Below, in pieces: positions 1-10,743 of a stretch of 64,000 nucleotides of DNA (position 1 is its first letter; each line of letters begins with the position of its first letter). The notes beneath the pieces are model-generated. The model was given only the letters and a program-made list of their open reading frames with translations, had not been told where the DNA came from and made no database searches. Source of the stretch: Piscinibacter sp. XHJ-5 (GTDB lineage Bacteria > Pseudomonadota > Gammaproteobacteria > Burkholderiales > Burkholderiaceae_C); the NCBI RefSeq assembly GCF_029855045.1, contig NZ_CP123228.1:558001-622000 (forward strand), written 5' to 3'. A program made the position numbers and the translations under genes.

Positions 1-735
1 GACATAGGGCAGGCGCGCCTCCACGTCGGCGAAAGTGCCATGGCGTCCGCGATCCGGCGAGGCCGAGCGCGGGAACAGCTCGTACCAGGTGCTGTAGCGC
101 GCTCGCTCGATGTCTGCCACCAGGGGGAGCGCCACCGGATAGGTCGTGGCCAGCTGTCGGCCGGGGTAGCGGTCGACCAGCGACGCCAGCGACTCGTCGA
201 GCGCGAGCGTCTTCAGCCCGTCGGCGCCCATGGCCGAATCGCTCTCGCGGCGCAGCCTGGCGCTCCATTCCTTCAGTGATTTCTGGTCGGCGCCCTTGGC
301 GCGCGCGGCCGCGTCCGCGAGCAGCTCGGCGCCCATGAGCACGGCCAGGCGGATGTCCTCCTCGTCGGTGCGTCGCTTCAGCTCGTGGCGCCAGGAGCGG
401 AAGTGGTCGACCCAGGCGGTGACGGTGTACAGGTACCGCCCCGGCGCCGGCGGCGTGAACGCGGCGTGCCAGACGTCGTTGTGAGTGGGCGTCATCTCGA
501 CTTCGCGCCACGCCGTCTCCGCTTCGGCACGCCAGCACAGCATGGCGCGCAGCACGTCATGGCCGTCGGTGAAGCAGTGGGCCTCGACCTGCAGCGGCTC
601 GCCCGTCACGCGCTTGACGGCGAAGCGGCCGCCGTCCACCGACGGCAGCACGGCATCGATGACCGCACGCAGGCGTCCGTCACTGTGGTCGAGCGGGTCG
701 GGGCTGTGGTTGCGGGTCTTGCGCAGGTCGGCCAT
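1..735 (-). CDS. glgE: GlgE-type alpha-1,4-glucan:maltose-1-phosphate maltosyltransferase, N-terminal part (cut by window edge)
   Basis: Translating the minus strand from the ATG at 735 gives 245 residues with no stop before the window edge. The N-terminal part fits the DUF3416 beta-sandwich of GlgE (GRFAVKR, then the helical stretch rich in K/R/E), followed near residue 218 by ARYSTWYELFPRSAS, which is characteristic of the GlgE entry into the GH13_3 barrel. GlgE extends linear alpha-1,4-glucan in the cytoplasm from maltose 1-phosphate. The start lies 2 nt after the glgB stop codon, so the two genes are co-transcribed and probably coupled. The catalytic residues lie outside the window and could not be checked. 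Confidence 0.9.
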   Translation of the reverse strand, partial: MADLRKTRNHSPDPLDHSDGRLRAVIDAVLPSVDGGRFAVKRVTGEPLQVEAHCFTDGHDVLRAMLCWRAEAETAWREVEMTPTHNDVWHAAFTPPAPGRYLYTVTAWVDHFRSWRHELKRRTDEEDIRLAVLMGAELLADAAARAKGADQKSLKEWSARLRRESDSAMGADGLKTLALDESLASLVDRYPGRQLATTYPVALPLVADIERARYSTWYELFPRSASPDRGRHGTFADVEARLPYV

Positions 736-737
736 GT

Positions 738-2615
738 TCATGCATCGGGCTTGAGGGCGACGACCGACAGCGGCGGCAGCGTCAGGCTGAGCGTGTGGCG
801 GCGGCCATGCGAACGGATGGGCGCGGTGTCGGCGCCGCCCAGGTTGCCCCAGCCCGAGCCGCCGTAGTCGCGCGAGTCGGTGTTCAGCACTTCCCGCCAG
901 CGGCCCTTCGTGGGCACGCCCAGCTGGTAGTTCTGGCGCGGCACCGGCGTGAGGTTGCACACGACCAGCACCGGCGCGCCGTGTCGCGGCTTGCGCAGGA
1001 ATGAGATCACCGTGGTGTCCGCATCGCGGTTCTCCACCCACTCGAAGCCCTCGGCGCTGAAGTCGATCTCGTGCAGCGCCGGCTCGGCCCGGTACAGGGC
1101 ATTGAGCTGGCCCACCAGCCGCTGCAGGGAGCGGTGCGGCTCCGCCTGCGCCTGGATCCAGTCGAGCTCGCCCTCGTGCGCCCACTCACTGCGCTGTCCG
1201 AACTCGCCGCCCATGAAGAGCAGCTTCTTGCCCGGATGCGTCCACATCATCGCCAGCAGGGTGCGCAAGTTGGCGAACTGCTGCCATTCGTCGCCCGGCA
1301 TGCGCCCGAGCAGGGATCCCTTGCCGTAGACCACTTCGTCGTGCGACAGCGGCAGCACGAAGTTCTCGTTGAAGGCATAGACCAGGGAGAAGGTCAGCTT
1401 GTCGAGGTGATAGCGGCGATGGACCGGATCCTCCTTCATGAAGGCCAGCGTGTCGTGCATCCAGCCCATGTTCCACTTCATGCCGAAGCCCAGGCCGCCG
1501 GTGGTGGTGGGGCGGGACACCATCGGCCAGGCGGTCGACTCCTCGGCCACGGTCATCACGTCGGGGTGCTCCCGGTAGACCGACTCGTTCAGGCGGCGCA
1601 GGAAGTCGATGGCCTCCAGGTTCTCCTTGCCGCCCTGACGATTGGGGATCCATTCGCCAGGCTGGCGCGCGTAGTCGAGGTAGAGCATGGAGGCGACCGC
1701 GTCCACACGAAGTCCGTCGGCGTGGTACTTGTCGAGCCAGAACAGGGCCGACGAGACGAGGAAGCTGCGGACCTCGTGCCGGCCGTAGTTGAAGATCATC
1801 GAGTGCCACTCGGGATGGAATCCCTGGCGCGGGTCGGCGTGCTCGTAGAGATGCGTGCCGTCGAACTCGTGCAGCCCGTGCGGGTCGTCCGGAAAGTGCG
1901 AAGGCACCCAATCGAGCAGCACGCCGAAGCCCTCGCGATGCAGGAAGTCCACGAAGTACATGAAGTCCTGTGGCGTGCCGTAGCGCGCGGTGGGCGCGAA
2001 GTAGGACGTCGTCTGGTAACCCCAGGAGCCGTAGAACGGATGCTCCGTCACGGGCATGAGCTCCACGTGGGTGAAGCCGGTCTCGCGCAGGTGCGCGCAC
2101 AGGACCGGCGCGAGCGCGCGCCATCCCAGGTATTGGCCATTGCTGCGACGCCAGGACCCGGCGTGCATCTCGTAGATGGCGATGGGGGCATCGAGCGCGT
2201 TCTTCGCGCCGCGCGTCGCCATCCACTCGCTGTCCTGCCAGTCGTATTCGAGCGACCACACGCGCGAGCCGGTGGCCGGCGGCAATTCCGCGTACACGGC
2301 GAAGGGATCGGCCTTGTCCAGCCGGCGGCCGTCCGCGGTCTCGATGCGGTACTTGTAGATCTGACCATGCTGCGCCTGGTCGGCCGCGCCCTCCCAGATC
2401 CCGCTGTGGTCGCTGCGGGCGGACAGTGGGCAGGCCCGCGGATCCCAGTCGTTCCACTCCCCGATCACGGACACACCGGTCGCTGCCGGCGCCCAGACCC
2501 GGAACTGCGCACCGCCATCGCGAGTGGGATGACAGCCCAGGTGCTCGAAGAGGTGGGAATGGGTGCCTTCGCGGAACAGATAGAGGTCTTGATCACTCAG
2601 CACGACTGCGTCCAT
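738..2615 (-). CDS. glgB: 1,4-alpha-glucan branching enzyme GlgB (short form)
   Basis: A 625-residue GH13_9 branching enzyme that introduces alpha-1,6 branches into glucan. It begins with the typical DLYLFREGTH segment, then a CBM48 domain (about 20-125) and a GH13 barrel with nucleophile D305 in DGLRVDAVAS, acid/base E358 in TVAEES and D426 in LSHDEVV. It is about 100 residues shorter than the E. coli enzyme because the first N-terminal beta-sandwich is absent, a common short form. It precedes glgE, so the pair makes branched glucan by the GlgE route. The ATG at 2615 has a purine-rich AAGAAGGG directly against it, which is too close for an ideal ribosome site; the in-frame GTG at 2603 is an alternative start. 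Confidence 0.97.
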   Translation of the reverse strand: MDAVVLSDQDLYLFREGTHSHLFEHLGCHPTRDGGAQFRVWAPAATGVSVIGEWNDWDPRACPLSARSDHSGIWEGAADQAQHGQIYKYRIETADGRRLDKADPFAVYAELPPATGSRVWSLEYDWQDSEWMATRGAKNALDAPIAIYEMHAGSWRRSNGQYLGWRALAPVLCAHLRETGFTHVELMPVTEHPFYGSWGYQTTSYFAPTARYGTPQDFMYFVDFLHREGFGVLLDWVPSHFPDDPHGLHEFDGTHLYEHADPRQGFHPEWHSMIFNYGRHEVRSFLVSSALFWLDKYHADGLRVDAVASMLYLDYARQPGEWIPNRQGGKENLEAIDFLRRLNESVYREHPDVMTVAEESTAWPMVSRPTTTGGLGFGMKWNMGWMHDTLAFMKEDPVHRRYHLDKLTFSLVYAFNENFVLPLSHDEVVYGKGSLLGRMPGDEWQQFANLRTLLAMMWTHPGKKLLFMGGEFGQRSEWAHEGELDWIQAQAEPHRSLQRLVGQLNALYRAEPALHEIDFSAEGFEWVENRDADTTVISFLRKPRHGAPVLVVCNLTPVPRQNYQLGVPTKGRWREVLNTDSRDYGGSGWGNLGGADTAPIRSHGRRHTLSLTLPPLSVVALKPDA

Positions 2616-2973
2616 CCCTTCTTCGTCTTGTGGCCCCGTGGGTGTGGAGATCCCGATTCACCGTAGCACGCCGGCATGTGCCGCAACAATCGGAAGAGTC
2701 GAATGCCGGTGTCGGCAGCATGCCCTTTCGGCCCCAGGCAGTTCGCGTGCCTGCACGTGCCTGCACAGCCATCGAGCCGCGAATTGCCGTAGGCGCGGCG
2801 CGCGGCATCGTGGCGGGCTGGGGCCATGCAAGCACCGGGCGGTGCACGTCCTGCTGGCCCGGCGCCAGCCTTGGTGTACGGGATGTCCAGCGGTGACTTC
2901 GGCCGCCATGTCGCGGCGGAGATCAGGAAGTGGGAAAGCGTCGTGCGGCGGTCGGGCGCGAAGGTCGATTGAA
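2616..2973. other. Gene-free stretch between the GntR gene and glgB
   Basis: About 358 bases lie between the stop of the GntR-family gene and the start of glgB, both on the minus strand. I see no convincing reading frame, RNA gene or U-tailed hairpin. The glgB promoter should lie at the low-coordinate end. A short direct repeat (GCCTGCAC twice near 2750-2765) is the only structure noticed. Confidence 0.5.
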
Positions 2974-3666
2974 TTACGCGATGCCGGTGCCGTCGGCGCG
3001 CGCCTTGAGGTTGGCCACGTAGCGCTTGCGGGTTCCGGTGGCGTGCTCGCGCATCAGGGCCTCGAAGGCCTTGAAGTCGCCCTCACGAAACAGATCGAGC
3101 AGCCGCTTGTGCTGCTCGAAGCCGCTCGAATGCAGCACGTCGCCCGGTGCCGACAGGTGCGTGCGCAGCGCCGCGATCCTCGCGCCAGCCGTCGCGTAGG
3201 CGGCCTGCACGTAGAAGTTGCCGCAGTGGTTGACGAAGGCCTCGTGCAGCTGCGTGTCTGCGCGGCTGTAGCGCACGGCATCCTTTTGCCTGCGTGCCGC
3301 GTTCATGTCGGCGATGGCGGCGCTCACCGAGGCGATGGTCGCGTCGCGGTCGTGCCGCCACGCCAGCTCGGCGGCGCGCGGCTCGATCACGCAGCGGAAT
3401 TCGCACAGCGCCGCGATGTCGTCCTCCGACGCCTCGAACACATAGCTGCCGCGCTGCGGGCGCACGACGACCAGCCCCAGCAGCTGCAGCTGGTTCAGCG
3501 CTTCGCGCACCGGCGTGCGGCTGACGCCGAACGAGCTGGCGAGCGTCTCTTCCGGAATCATCGCGCCGAGCGCGAACTGGCCGTCGATGATGGCGTCGCG
3601 CAGCCGCTGCGCGACGAGTGTGCCGAGCGACTTGGGCGTCTCGATCTTGAATTTGGCAGCGCTCAA
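2974..3666 (-). CDS. GntR-family transcriptional regulator, FCD (FadR) subfamily
   Basis: An N-terminal winged helix (about 15-80; SFGVSRTPVREALNQL is the recognition region) is followed by an all-helical FCD ligand domain (about 90-220) with the Asp/His pattern (TQLHEAF, EQHKRLL) that binds a metal and carboxylate ligands. I chose the TTG at 3666 (230 aa) because GGGAGA lies 6 nt upstream; an in-frame ATG at 3708 would add 14 residues with no visible ribosome site. The gene is divergent from the FAD oxidase/TRAP operon, so it probably senses a hydroxyacid and controls that operon and itself. Ligand unknown. Confidence 0.9.
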   Translation of the reverse strand: MSAAKFKIETPKSLGTLVAQRLRDAIIDGQFALGAMIPEETLASSFGVSRTPVREALNQLQLLGLVVVRPQRGSYVFEASEDDIAALCEFRCVIEPRAAELAWRHDRDATIASVSAAIADMNAARRQKDAVRYSRADTQLHEAFVNHCGNFYVQAAYATAGARIAALRTHLSAPGDVLHSSGFEQHKRLLDLFREGDFKAFEALMREHATGTRKRYVANLKARADGTGIA

Positions 3667-3807
3667 TGTGCATCTCCCGCGGTGAATCACGAGGGCGCGC
3701 GAGCGCATCCCGCGACAAGTCTCGCAGATCGCCCCGTGCGCCCAAGCGATTTCTTCTCAGTGATTGTACTGATGTGCCCTAGTACCTTACATACAAGAAT
3801 ACTACGC
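3667..3807. promoter_or_regulatory. Divergent control region between the GntR gene and the oxidase/TRAP operon
   Basis: This 141-bp gap is the only place for both promoters. It is locally AT-richer near 3755-3805. It contains an inverted repeat GTACT (3766-3770) / AGTAC (3781-3785) and a nearby CTTACATACAAG, which resemble the short GTAC/GTAT-type palindromes bound by GntR/FCD proteins. The oxidase ATG at 3808 has no Shine-Dalgarno sequence in front of it, so its message may have a very short leader. The operator assignment is inference. Confidence 0.4.
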
Positions 3808-5213
<1,406 letters not shown>

Positions 5214-5217
<4 letters not shown>

Positions 5218-5744
5218 TCGACCGCCTGTTCAAAGCCATCGAATTCGTGCTTGCCATGCTGCTGCTCGGCATGGTGGTCATGGTCTTCGGCAACGTGGTC
5301 CTGCGCTACGCGTTCAACTCGGGCATCACGGTGTCGGAGGAGCTGTCGCGCTTCTTCTTCGTCTGGCTGACCTTCATCGGCGCCATCGTCGCCATGCACG
5401 ACGGCACGCACCTCGGCATGGACGCCTTCGTCAGCAAGCTGACGCGCCGCGGCAAGATGATCTGCCTGACGCTCTGCCAGGCCATGATCCTGCTCTGCTC
5501 GGTCATGCTGGTCTGGGGCACCTGGCGACAGCACGAGGTCAATGCGACCACGATGGCGCCGGTGACCGGCCTGTCGATGATCTGGGTCTTCGGCGTCGGC
5601 TACCTCACCGGCGGAGCGATCGCGGTTCACGCGCTGCACAAGCTGTGGCGCATCGTCACCGGCCGCATCGCCGACGACGAGCTCATCGAGATCACCGAGA
5701 GCGAGGAGATGCCGCCGGCCCACGCCGAAGGAGCGCGCGCATGA
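5214..5744 (+). CDS. TRAP transporter small permease (DctQ family)
   Basis: A 176-residue inner-membrane protein with four predicted membrane segments (about 8-35, 47-68, 90-110, 128-150) and the DctQ pattern FGNVVLRYAFNSGITVSEEL followed by FFFVWLTFIGA. It starts at GTG 5214, overlapping the oxidase stop as GTGA. It partners DctM at 5741 and the binding protein at 7047 in one tripartite system. The order here is Q-M-P. Its acidic C-terminal tail (DDELIEITESEE) is typical. Confidence 0.93.
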
Positions 5745-7018
5745 CCGCCGCGGTGTTCACCATCTCGCTGCTCGGCGCGATGGGACTGGGCCTGCCGATC
5801 GCGTTCGCACTGCTGATCTGCGGCGGCGCGCTCATGGTGGCCCAGGGGCAGATCGACACCACCATCTTTTCGCAGAAGCTGGTCGAGGGCGCCGACAGCT
5901 TCCCGCTGCTCGCGATCCCGTTCTTCATGCTGGCCGGCGAGCTGATGAACGCCGGAGGCATCTCCAAGCGCATCGTCGCCTTCGCGCTCGCCTGGGTGGG
6001 CCACCTGCGCGGCGGCCTGGGCATCGTGGCCATCTTCGCGGCCGTGGTGATGGCTGCCATCTCCGGCAGCGCGGCCGCCGACACCGCCGCCCTCGGCGCC
6101 TTGCTGATCCCGATGATGCGCAAGGCCGGCTACGACGTGCCGCGCGCCTCGGGGCTGATCGCCGCCGGCGGCGTGATCGCGCCGGTGATCCCGCCGTCGA
6201 TCGGCCTCATCGTGTTCGGCGTGATCGCCAACGTCTCCATCGGCAAGCTGTTCCTGGCGGGCATCTTCCCCGGCCTGATGATGGGCCTGTCGCTGCTGAT
6301 CACCTGGCTCTGGGTGGCCCGCAAGGACCAGGTGCAGGTGCTGCCGCGCCAGGGCATGGCCGAGCGCATGCGTGCCGGCGTCGACGGGATCTGGGCGCTG
6401 CTGATGCCGGCCGGCATCATCGGCGGCCTGAAGTTCGGCGTGTTCACGCCCACCGAAGCCGGCGTGGCCGCCTGCGTCTACGCCTTCGTCGTCGGCGCCT
6501 TCGTCTACCGCGAGCTGCCGCTGCGCCAGCTCTATCCGCTGCTGGTCGCGGCCGCCAAGAGCACCGCCGTCGTCGTCTTCCTGATCGCCGCGGCGCTGGT
6601 GTCCGGCTGGCTGATCACGACCTCCGACGTGCCGAACCAGGTGGCCGCGATGCTCACGCCCTTCATGGGCAGCCCGACGCTGCTCATGCTGGTGATCATG
6701 GTCATCGTGGTCATCGTCGGCACCGCGCTCGACTTCGCGCCGACGCTGATGATCCTCACGCCGGTGCTGATGCCCATCGTCAAGCAGGCCGGCATCGACC
6801 CCGTGTACTTCGGCGTGCTGTTCATCATGAACAACGCCATCGGCCTCATCACGCCGCCGGTGGGCATCGTGCTCAACGTCATCTGCGGGGTTTCCAAGAT
6901 CTCGATGAGCGAGCTCATGAAGGGGCTGTGGCCCTTCCTGTGGGCCGAATTGGCGGTGCTGCTGCTGCTGGTGCTGTTCCCCAGCCTGGTGCTGGTACCT
7001 CTCAAATGGATGAGCTGA
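5741..7018 (+). CDS. TRAP transporter large permease (DctM family)
   Basis: A 425-residue hydrophobic protein with about 11-12 membrane segments. Family motifs include FPLLAIPFFMLAGELMNAGG, SGSAAADTAALG, PVIPPSIGLI, GVFTPTEAG and the repeated inverted half LDFAPTLMILTPVLMPI. The start is an ATGA overlap with dctQ. It is the sodium-coupled channel of the TRAP system and probably imports an organic acid linked to the hydroxyacid oxidase upstream. Confidence 0.95.
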   Translation: MTAAVFTISLLGAMGLGLPIAFALLICGGALMVAQGQIDTTIFSQKLVEGADSFPLLAIPFFMLAGELMNAGGISKRIVAFALAWVGHLRGGLGIVAIFAAVVMAAISGSAAADTAALGALLIPMMRKAGYDVPRASGLIAAGGVIAPVIPPSIGLIVFGVIANVSIGKLFLAGIFPGLMMGLSLLITWLWVARKDQVQVLPRQGMAERMRAGVDGIWALLMPAGIIGGLKFGVFTPTEAGVAACVYAFVVGAFVYRELPLRQLYPLLVAAAKSTAVVVFLIAAALVSGWLITTSDVPNQVAAMLTPFMGSPTLLMLVIMVIVVIVGTALDFAPTLMILTPVLMPIVKQAGIDPVYFGVLFIMNNAIGLITPPVGIVLNVICGVSKISMSELMKGLWPFLWAELAVLLLLVLFPSLVLVPLKWMS

Positions 7019-7046
7019 CTTCTTTCGTGGACAGGAGACATAGACC

Positions 7047-8054
7047 ATGACCTCTCGCAAGACCCTCGCGGCCGTCGCCGCAGTTGCCGCCATCGCCGCC
7101 GGCGGTGCCCAGGCCCAGTTCCAGGAGCGCACCTTCCGCGTCTCCAACGGCGTCAGCAAGGAGCACCCGATGGGCAACGGGCTGGCCAAGATGGGCGCGT
7201 GCACGCTGCAGAAGTCGGGCAACAAGATGAAGATCCAGCCGTACTGGGACGGCTCGCTGGGCAACGACCTCACCGCCACGCAGCAGGTGCGCACCGGCTC
7301 GCTGGAGATGGTGCTCACCTCCACCGCCCCGCTCACCAGCATCATCCCGGCGCTGGGCGTGTTCGACCTGCCGTTCCTGTTCAACAACGAGAAGGAAGCC
7401 GACCAGGTGCTCGACGGCAAGGTCGGCGAATGGTTCTCGGCCAAGCTGCCCGCCGTGGGCGCCGTCAACCTGGCGTGGTGGGAGAACGGCTTTCGACACA
7501 CCACCAACTCGAAGCGTCCGATCACCCGGCTGGAGGACTTCGACGGCGTGAAGATGCGCGTGATGCAGAACAACATCTTCCTCGACACCTTCAAGACGCT
7601 GGGCAGCAACGCGGTGCCGATGGCGTTCTCCGAGGTCTACTCGGCGCTCGAGACCAAGACCGTCGACGGCCAGGAGAACCCGTTCAACAACATCGAGAAC
7701 ATGAAGTTCTACGAGGTGCAGAAGTACCTCACGCTCACCAAGCACGCCTACAGCCCGACGCTGGTGCTGTTCTCCAAGAAGACCTGGGACACGCTGTCGC
7801 CGCAGGAGCAGGCCACCCTGAAGGAGTGCGCCGTGGTGGGCCGCGAGGAGCAGCGCCGCGTCAATCGCGAGCAGGCCGACAAGAGCGTGGCCAACCTCAG
7901 GTCCAAGGGCATGCAGGTCAACGAGATCGCGCCGGCCGAGATGCAGCGCATCCGCGAGAAGTCGAAGGTCATCTACGAGCGCCACGGCAAGGCCATCGGC
8001 GAGGAGGCGATGAACCTGGTGTTCGACGACCTGAAGCGCATCCGGGGGCAGTGA
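7047..8054 (+). CDS. TRAP transporter substrate-binding protein (DctP family)
   Basis: A 335-residue periplasmic protein with a signal peptide ending around GGAQAQ (residue 23-24), preceded by AGGAGA 9 nt before the ATG. The DctP fold is shown by WENGFRHTTNSKRPI and GVKMRVMQNN, whose Arg normally grips the substrate carboxylate, and by FSEVYSALETKTVDGQENP. It completes the TRAP set of 5214-8054. The substrate is probably a small carboxylate; its identity is unknown. Confidence 0.95.
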   Translation: MTSRKTLAAVAAVAAIAAGGAQAQFQERTFRVSNGVSKEHPMGNGLAKMGACTLQKSGNKMKIQPYWDGSLGNDLTATQQVRTGSLEMVLTSTAPLTSIIPALGVFDLPFLFNNEKEADQVLDGKVGEWFSAKLPAVGAVNLAWWENGFRHTTNSKRPITRLEDFDGVKMRVMQNNIFLDTFKTLGSNAVPMAFSEVYSALETKTVDGQENPFNNIENMKFYEVQKYLTLTKHAYSPTLVLFSKKTWDTLSPQEQATLKECAVVGREEQRRVNREQADKSVANLRSKGMQVNEIAPAEMQRIREKSKVIYERHGKAIGEEAMNLVFDDLKRIRGQ

Positions 8055-8059
8055 CGACG

Positions 8060-8881
8060 ATGACCCATGAGCTGTCCGCGGCCGGTTGCGTGGTGGCGAT
8101 CACCGGCGCGGGCCGCGGCATCGGCCGCGGCCTGGCCCTGGCATTCGCCCGCCACGGTGCGCGCGCCGTGGTGGTGTCGGACCTCGATGCCGACGCCGCA
8201 GCCGCGGTGGCCGACGAAGTGCGCGCCGCCGGCGCCGACGCACTCGCCCTGCGTGCCGACGTGACCAGCGCCGCGGACTGCGCGGAGCTCGTCGACCGGA
8301 CGGAGCAGGCCTGGGGCCGCCTCGACGTGATGGTGTGCAACGCGGGCATCGTCACGCTGCGCCCGCTGCTCGACCTGGACGCCGAAACCTGGGACCGCAC
8401 GCTGCACGTCAACGTCACCGGCACCTTCCTCTCGCTGCAGGCCGCGGCGCGCGCGATGAGCGGGCAGCCGCCGCTGGCGGCGGGCCGGCCGCGCGGCAAG
8501 ATCATCACGATGGCGTCGATCGCCGGACGCAGCGGGGCAGGGCCCATCGCGTCGGTGATCGCGCCGTACCGGGCGAGCAAGGCCGCGGTGATCAGCCTGA
8601 CGCAATCGGCGGCGATCACGCTGGCCCCGCATGTCACCGTCAATGCGATGTGTCCCGGCCTGGTCGAGACCGACATGTGGGCGCGCATGGACCGTGACTG
8701 GACCGCGCTGCAAGGCATCGATCAAGGCCAGGCCTGGAAGCAGCGCGTGGCGGCGGTGCCGATGGGCCGGCCGCAGCAGCCCGACGACGTGGCGGGCCTC
8801 GCGCTGTACCTGGCGTCGCCCGCCTCCGACTACATGACCGGCCAGGCGATCAACATCGACGGCGGCCTGATGATGAGCTGA
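8060..8881 (+). CDS. SDR-family NAD(P)-dependent oxidoreductase
   Basis: A 273-residue classical short-chain dehydrogenase. It has the nucleotide motif TGAGRGIGRG near residue 14, NAG at about 94-96 (VCNAGIVTL), the catalytic Ser in TMASIAGRSG and Tyr/Lys in PYRASKAA. The C-terminus MTGQAINIDGGLMMS is canonical. ATG 8060 is preferred; an in-frame GTG at 8051 that overlaps the dctP stop is possible. It lies 2 nt upstream of the lyase gene, so it likely oxidises or reduces a hydroxy intermediate of the same pathway. Confidence 0.92.
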   Translation: MTHELSAAGCVVAITGAGRGIGRGLALAFARHGARAVVVSDLDADAAAAVADEVRAAGADALALRADVTSAADCAELVDRTEQAWGRLDVMVCNAGIVTLRPLLDLDAETWDRTLHVNVTGTFLSLQAAARAMSGQPPLAAGRPRGKIITMASIAGRSGAGPIASVIAPYRASKAAVISLTQSAAITLAPHVTVNAMCPGLVETDMWARMDRDWTALQGIDQGQAWKQRVAAVPMGRPQQPDDVAGLALYLASPASDYMTGQAINIDGGLMMS

Positions 8882-8883
8882 GG

Positions 8884-9762
8884 ATGACCGAGCACCCTGC
8901 CTTGCGCCTGAAGCGGCTCCTCGCCGCCGGCCCCATCGTCCACGCGCCGGGCGCCTTCGACGCGCTGTCCGCGCGGCTCGTCGAGCGCGCCGGGTTTCCG
9001 GCGGTGTACATGACCGGCTTCGGCGCCACCGCCGCACGGCTCGGCCAGCCCGACATCGGGCTGCTCACGCAGACCGAGATGACGACGCATGCGCGCGACA
9101 TGGCGCGTGCGGTGGGCATCCCGGTGATCGCCGATGCCGACACCGGCTACGGCGGGCCCTCGAACATCGAGCGCACGGTGCGCGAGCACGTGCAGGCCGG
9201 CGTCGCGGCCATCCATCTCGAGGATCAGGTCGCGCCCAAGCGCTGCGGCCAGATGGCAGGCATCCGCCTGATCGATGCACGCGAGAACATGCGCCGCCTG
9301 CAATGCGCCATGCGCTCGCGCGGCGACGACGCGCTGCTGCTGATCGCGCGCACCGATGCGCTGCCGGCCGCGGGCATCGACGAAGCGGTCGCGCGTGCCT
9401 TGCGCTACCAGGATGCCGGGGCCGACCTCGTGTTCGTCGACGGCATCAAGACCGTGGCCGAGGTCGAGGCGGTGGCCCGCCGCGTGCCGGGCCCCAAGGT
9501 CGTCTCCATCGTCGACGGCACCGAGGCCGCTGCCCTGGGCTGCGCCGACCTGCAGCAGATGGGCTTCTCGCTCCTGTTCCACGCCGTGACCGCGCTGTTC
9601 TGCGCGGCGCGTGCCGTCGAGCAGGCACTGGCCGTACTCAAGGCGCACGGCACGCCGCGGGCGCTGCCGCAGCCCGGCATGAGTTACGCCGAGTTCTCGC
9701 AGGTCGTCGGCCTCGCCGACCACCAGCGGCTGGACGAGGCGTTCGGCGCCCCCGCTTCCTGA
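8884..9762 (+). CDS. Isocitrate lyase/PEP mutase superfamily protein (methylisocitrate- or dimethylmalate-lyase-like, or oxaloacetate decarboxylase-like)
   Basis: A 292-residue alpha/beta-barrel protein of the ICL/PEPM superfamily. It shows APGAFDALSARL at the start of the barrel, the Mg-binding DADTGYGG, HLEDQVAPKRCGQM carrying the catalytic-loop Cys (KRCG in place of KKCGH) and IARTDA. Family members cleave C-C bonds of 2-hydroxy-dicarboxylates or decarboxylate oxaloacetate. It sits between an SDR and a DapA-like aldolase, so a retro-aldol type cleavage giving pyruvate, oxaloacetate or a similar product is likely. The exact reaction is not decidable. Confidence 0.88.
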   Translation: MTEHPALRLKRLLAAGPIVHAPGAFDALSARLVERAGFPAVYMTGFGATAARLGQPDIGLLTQTEMTTHARDMARAVGIPVIADADTGYGGPSNIERTVREHVQAGVAAIHLEDQVAPKRCGQMAGIRLIDARENMRRLQCAMRSRGDDALLLIARTDALPAAGIDEAVARALRYQDAGADLVFVDGIKTVAEVEAVARRVPGPKVVSIVDGTEAAALGCADLQQMGFSLLFHAVTALFCAARAVEQALAVLKAHGTPRALPQPGMSYAEFSQVVGLADHQRLDEAFGAPAS

Positions 9763-9790
9763 TCCACCTCCCTCCCATCGAAGGACTGAC

Positions 9791-10711
9791 GTGACCGCAC
9801 CCCAAGCCCCCTTCAACGGCATCTGGCCCGCGCTGCTGACGCCGCTCACCGAATCACTGGACATCGACATCGATTCGTTCGCGCGCCATTCGAGGTCCCT
9901 GCTCGACGCCGGCTGCACCGGCATCACGCCATTCGGCACCACCGGCGAAGGCCCGTCGTTCTCGATGGCGGAACGCCGCGACGCCATCGACGGACTGGTG
10001 GCGCGCGGGGTGCCGGCCGAGCGCATCCTGGTGTCCACCAGCTGCGCCGCGCTGCCCGAGGTGGTGGCGCTCACGCGCCATGCGCTGCAGCTGGGCGCGC
10101 ACGGCTGCCTGATGCTGCCGCCGTTCTTCCTCAAGGGCGTGCCCGACCAGGGCGTGATCGACGCGTATCGCTGGGTGATCGACCGCGTCGCGGACGCGCG
10201 ACTTCGCCTCTACCTGTACCACATCCCCCAGGTCTCGGGCGTGCCCCTCAGCCACCCCGTCATCGCGACGCTGAAGGAGCTGTACCCCGACACCATCGTC
10301 GGCATCAAGGACAGCGGCTGCGACCGGACCGCCTCGCTGGCGCTGGCCGATGCCTTCATCGATCGCGTGATGGTCTACGTCGGCAACGAGCCCGACCTGC
10401 CGGTGCTGGGCGCGCGCGGCAGCACCGGCGCGGTGAGCGGCATCGCCAACGTGATGCCGCGCCTGGTTCACCGCATGGTCACGCGCTTCGACGGCCCCGA
10501 CGCCGAGCGCGACCAGCAGCGCGTGCGCGCCTTCCTGGACATCCTGGGCGGCTATGGCATGACGGCCGCGTTCAAGGGCATCATGGCGTTCCTGAACGAC
10601 GACCCCGGCTGGCGGCGCGTGCGCCCTCCGCTGGTCCCGCTGTCGGACGCCGAATACCAGCGCCTCGCCTCGCAGATGAAGGCCTTCGGCGCCGACCGCA
10701 ACGTCGACTGA
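9791..10711 (+). CDS. DapA/NanA-family dihydrodipicolinate-synthase-like aldolase or dehydratase
   Basis: A 306-residue class I aldolase-fold protein starting at GTG 9791. It has the GTTGEG carboxylate-binding motif (about 53-58), the general-acid Tyr in LYLYHIPQ and the Schiff-base lysine K173 in GIKDSG. Lysine biosynthesis normally uses a dapA elsewhere; placed between two TRAP transporters and a PEPM-like lyase, this copy is more likely catabolic, for example a 2-keto-3-deoxy acid aldolase or dehydratase. Confidence 0.9.
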   Translation: MTAPQAPFNGIWPALLTPLTESLDIDIDSFARHSRSLLDAGCTGITPFGTTGEGPSFSMAERRDAIDGLVARGVPAERILVSTSCAALPEVVALTRHALQLGAHGCLMLPPFFLKGVPDQGVIDAYRWVIDRVADARLRLYLYHIPQVSGVPLSHPVIATLKELYPDTIVGIKDSGCDRTASLALADAFIDRVMVYVGNEPDLPVLGARGSTGAVSGIANVMPRLVHRMVTRFDGPDAERDQQRVRAFLDILGGYGMTAAFKGIMAFLNDDPGWRRVRPPLVPLSDAEYQRLASQMKAFGADRNVD

Positions 10712-10743
10712 GGATGGACGAGCGACAACAAGAGGAGACGACG

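Noticed and set aside
1071..2666. Plus-strand frame of 531 codons opposite glgB
   Set aside because: glgB has all catalytic motifs on the minus strand; the opposite frame has no recognisable motif.
2638..3807. Possible long N-terminal extension of the FAD oxidase from 2638
   Set aside because: The extension would run antisense through the GntR gene and adds no domain; the family begins at ATG 3808.
7199..8059. Long upstream extension of the SDR at 8060 (and similar extensions of other operon genes)
   Set aside because: The extension lies out of frame inside dctP. The overlap starts (ATGA/GTGA) and family lengths support the short starts.
9791..10711. Housekeeping dapA for lysine synthesis
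   Set aside because: The motifs fit the superfamily, but the position between catabolic genes and two TRAP systems argues for a catabolic relative.
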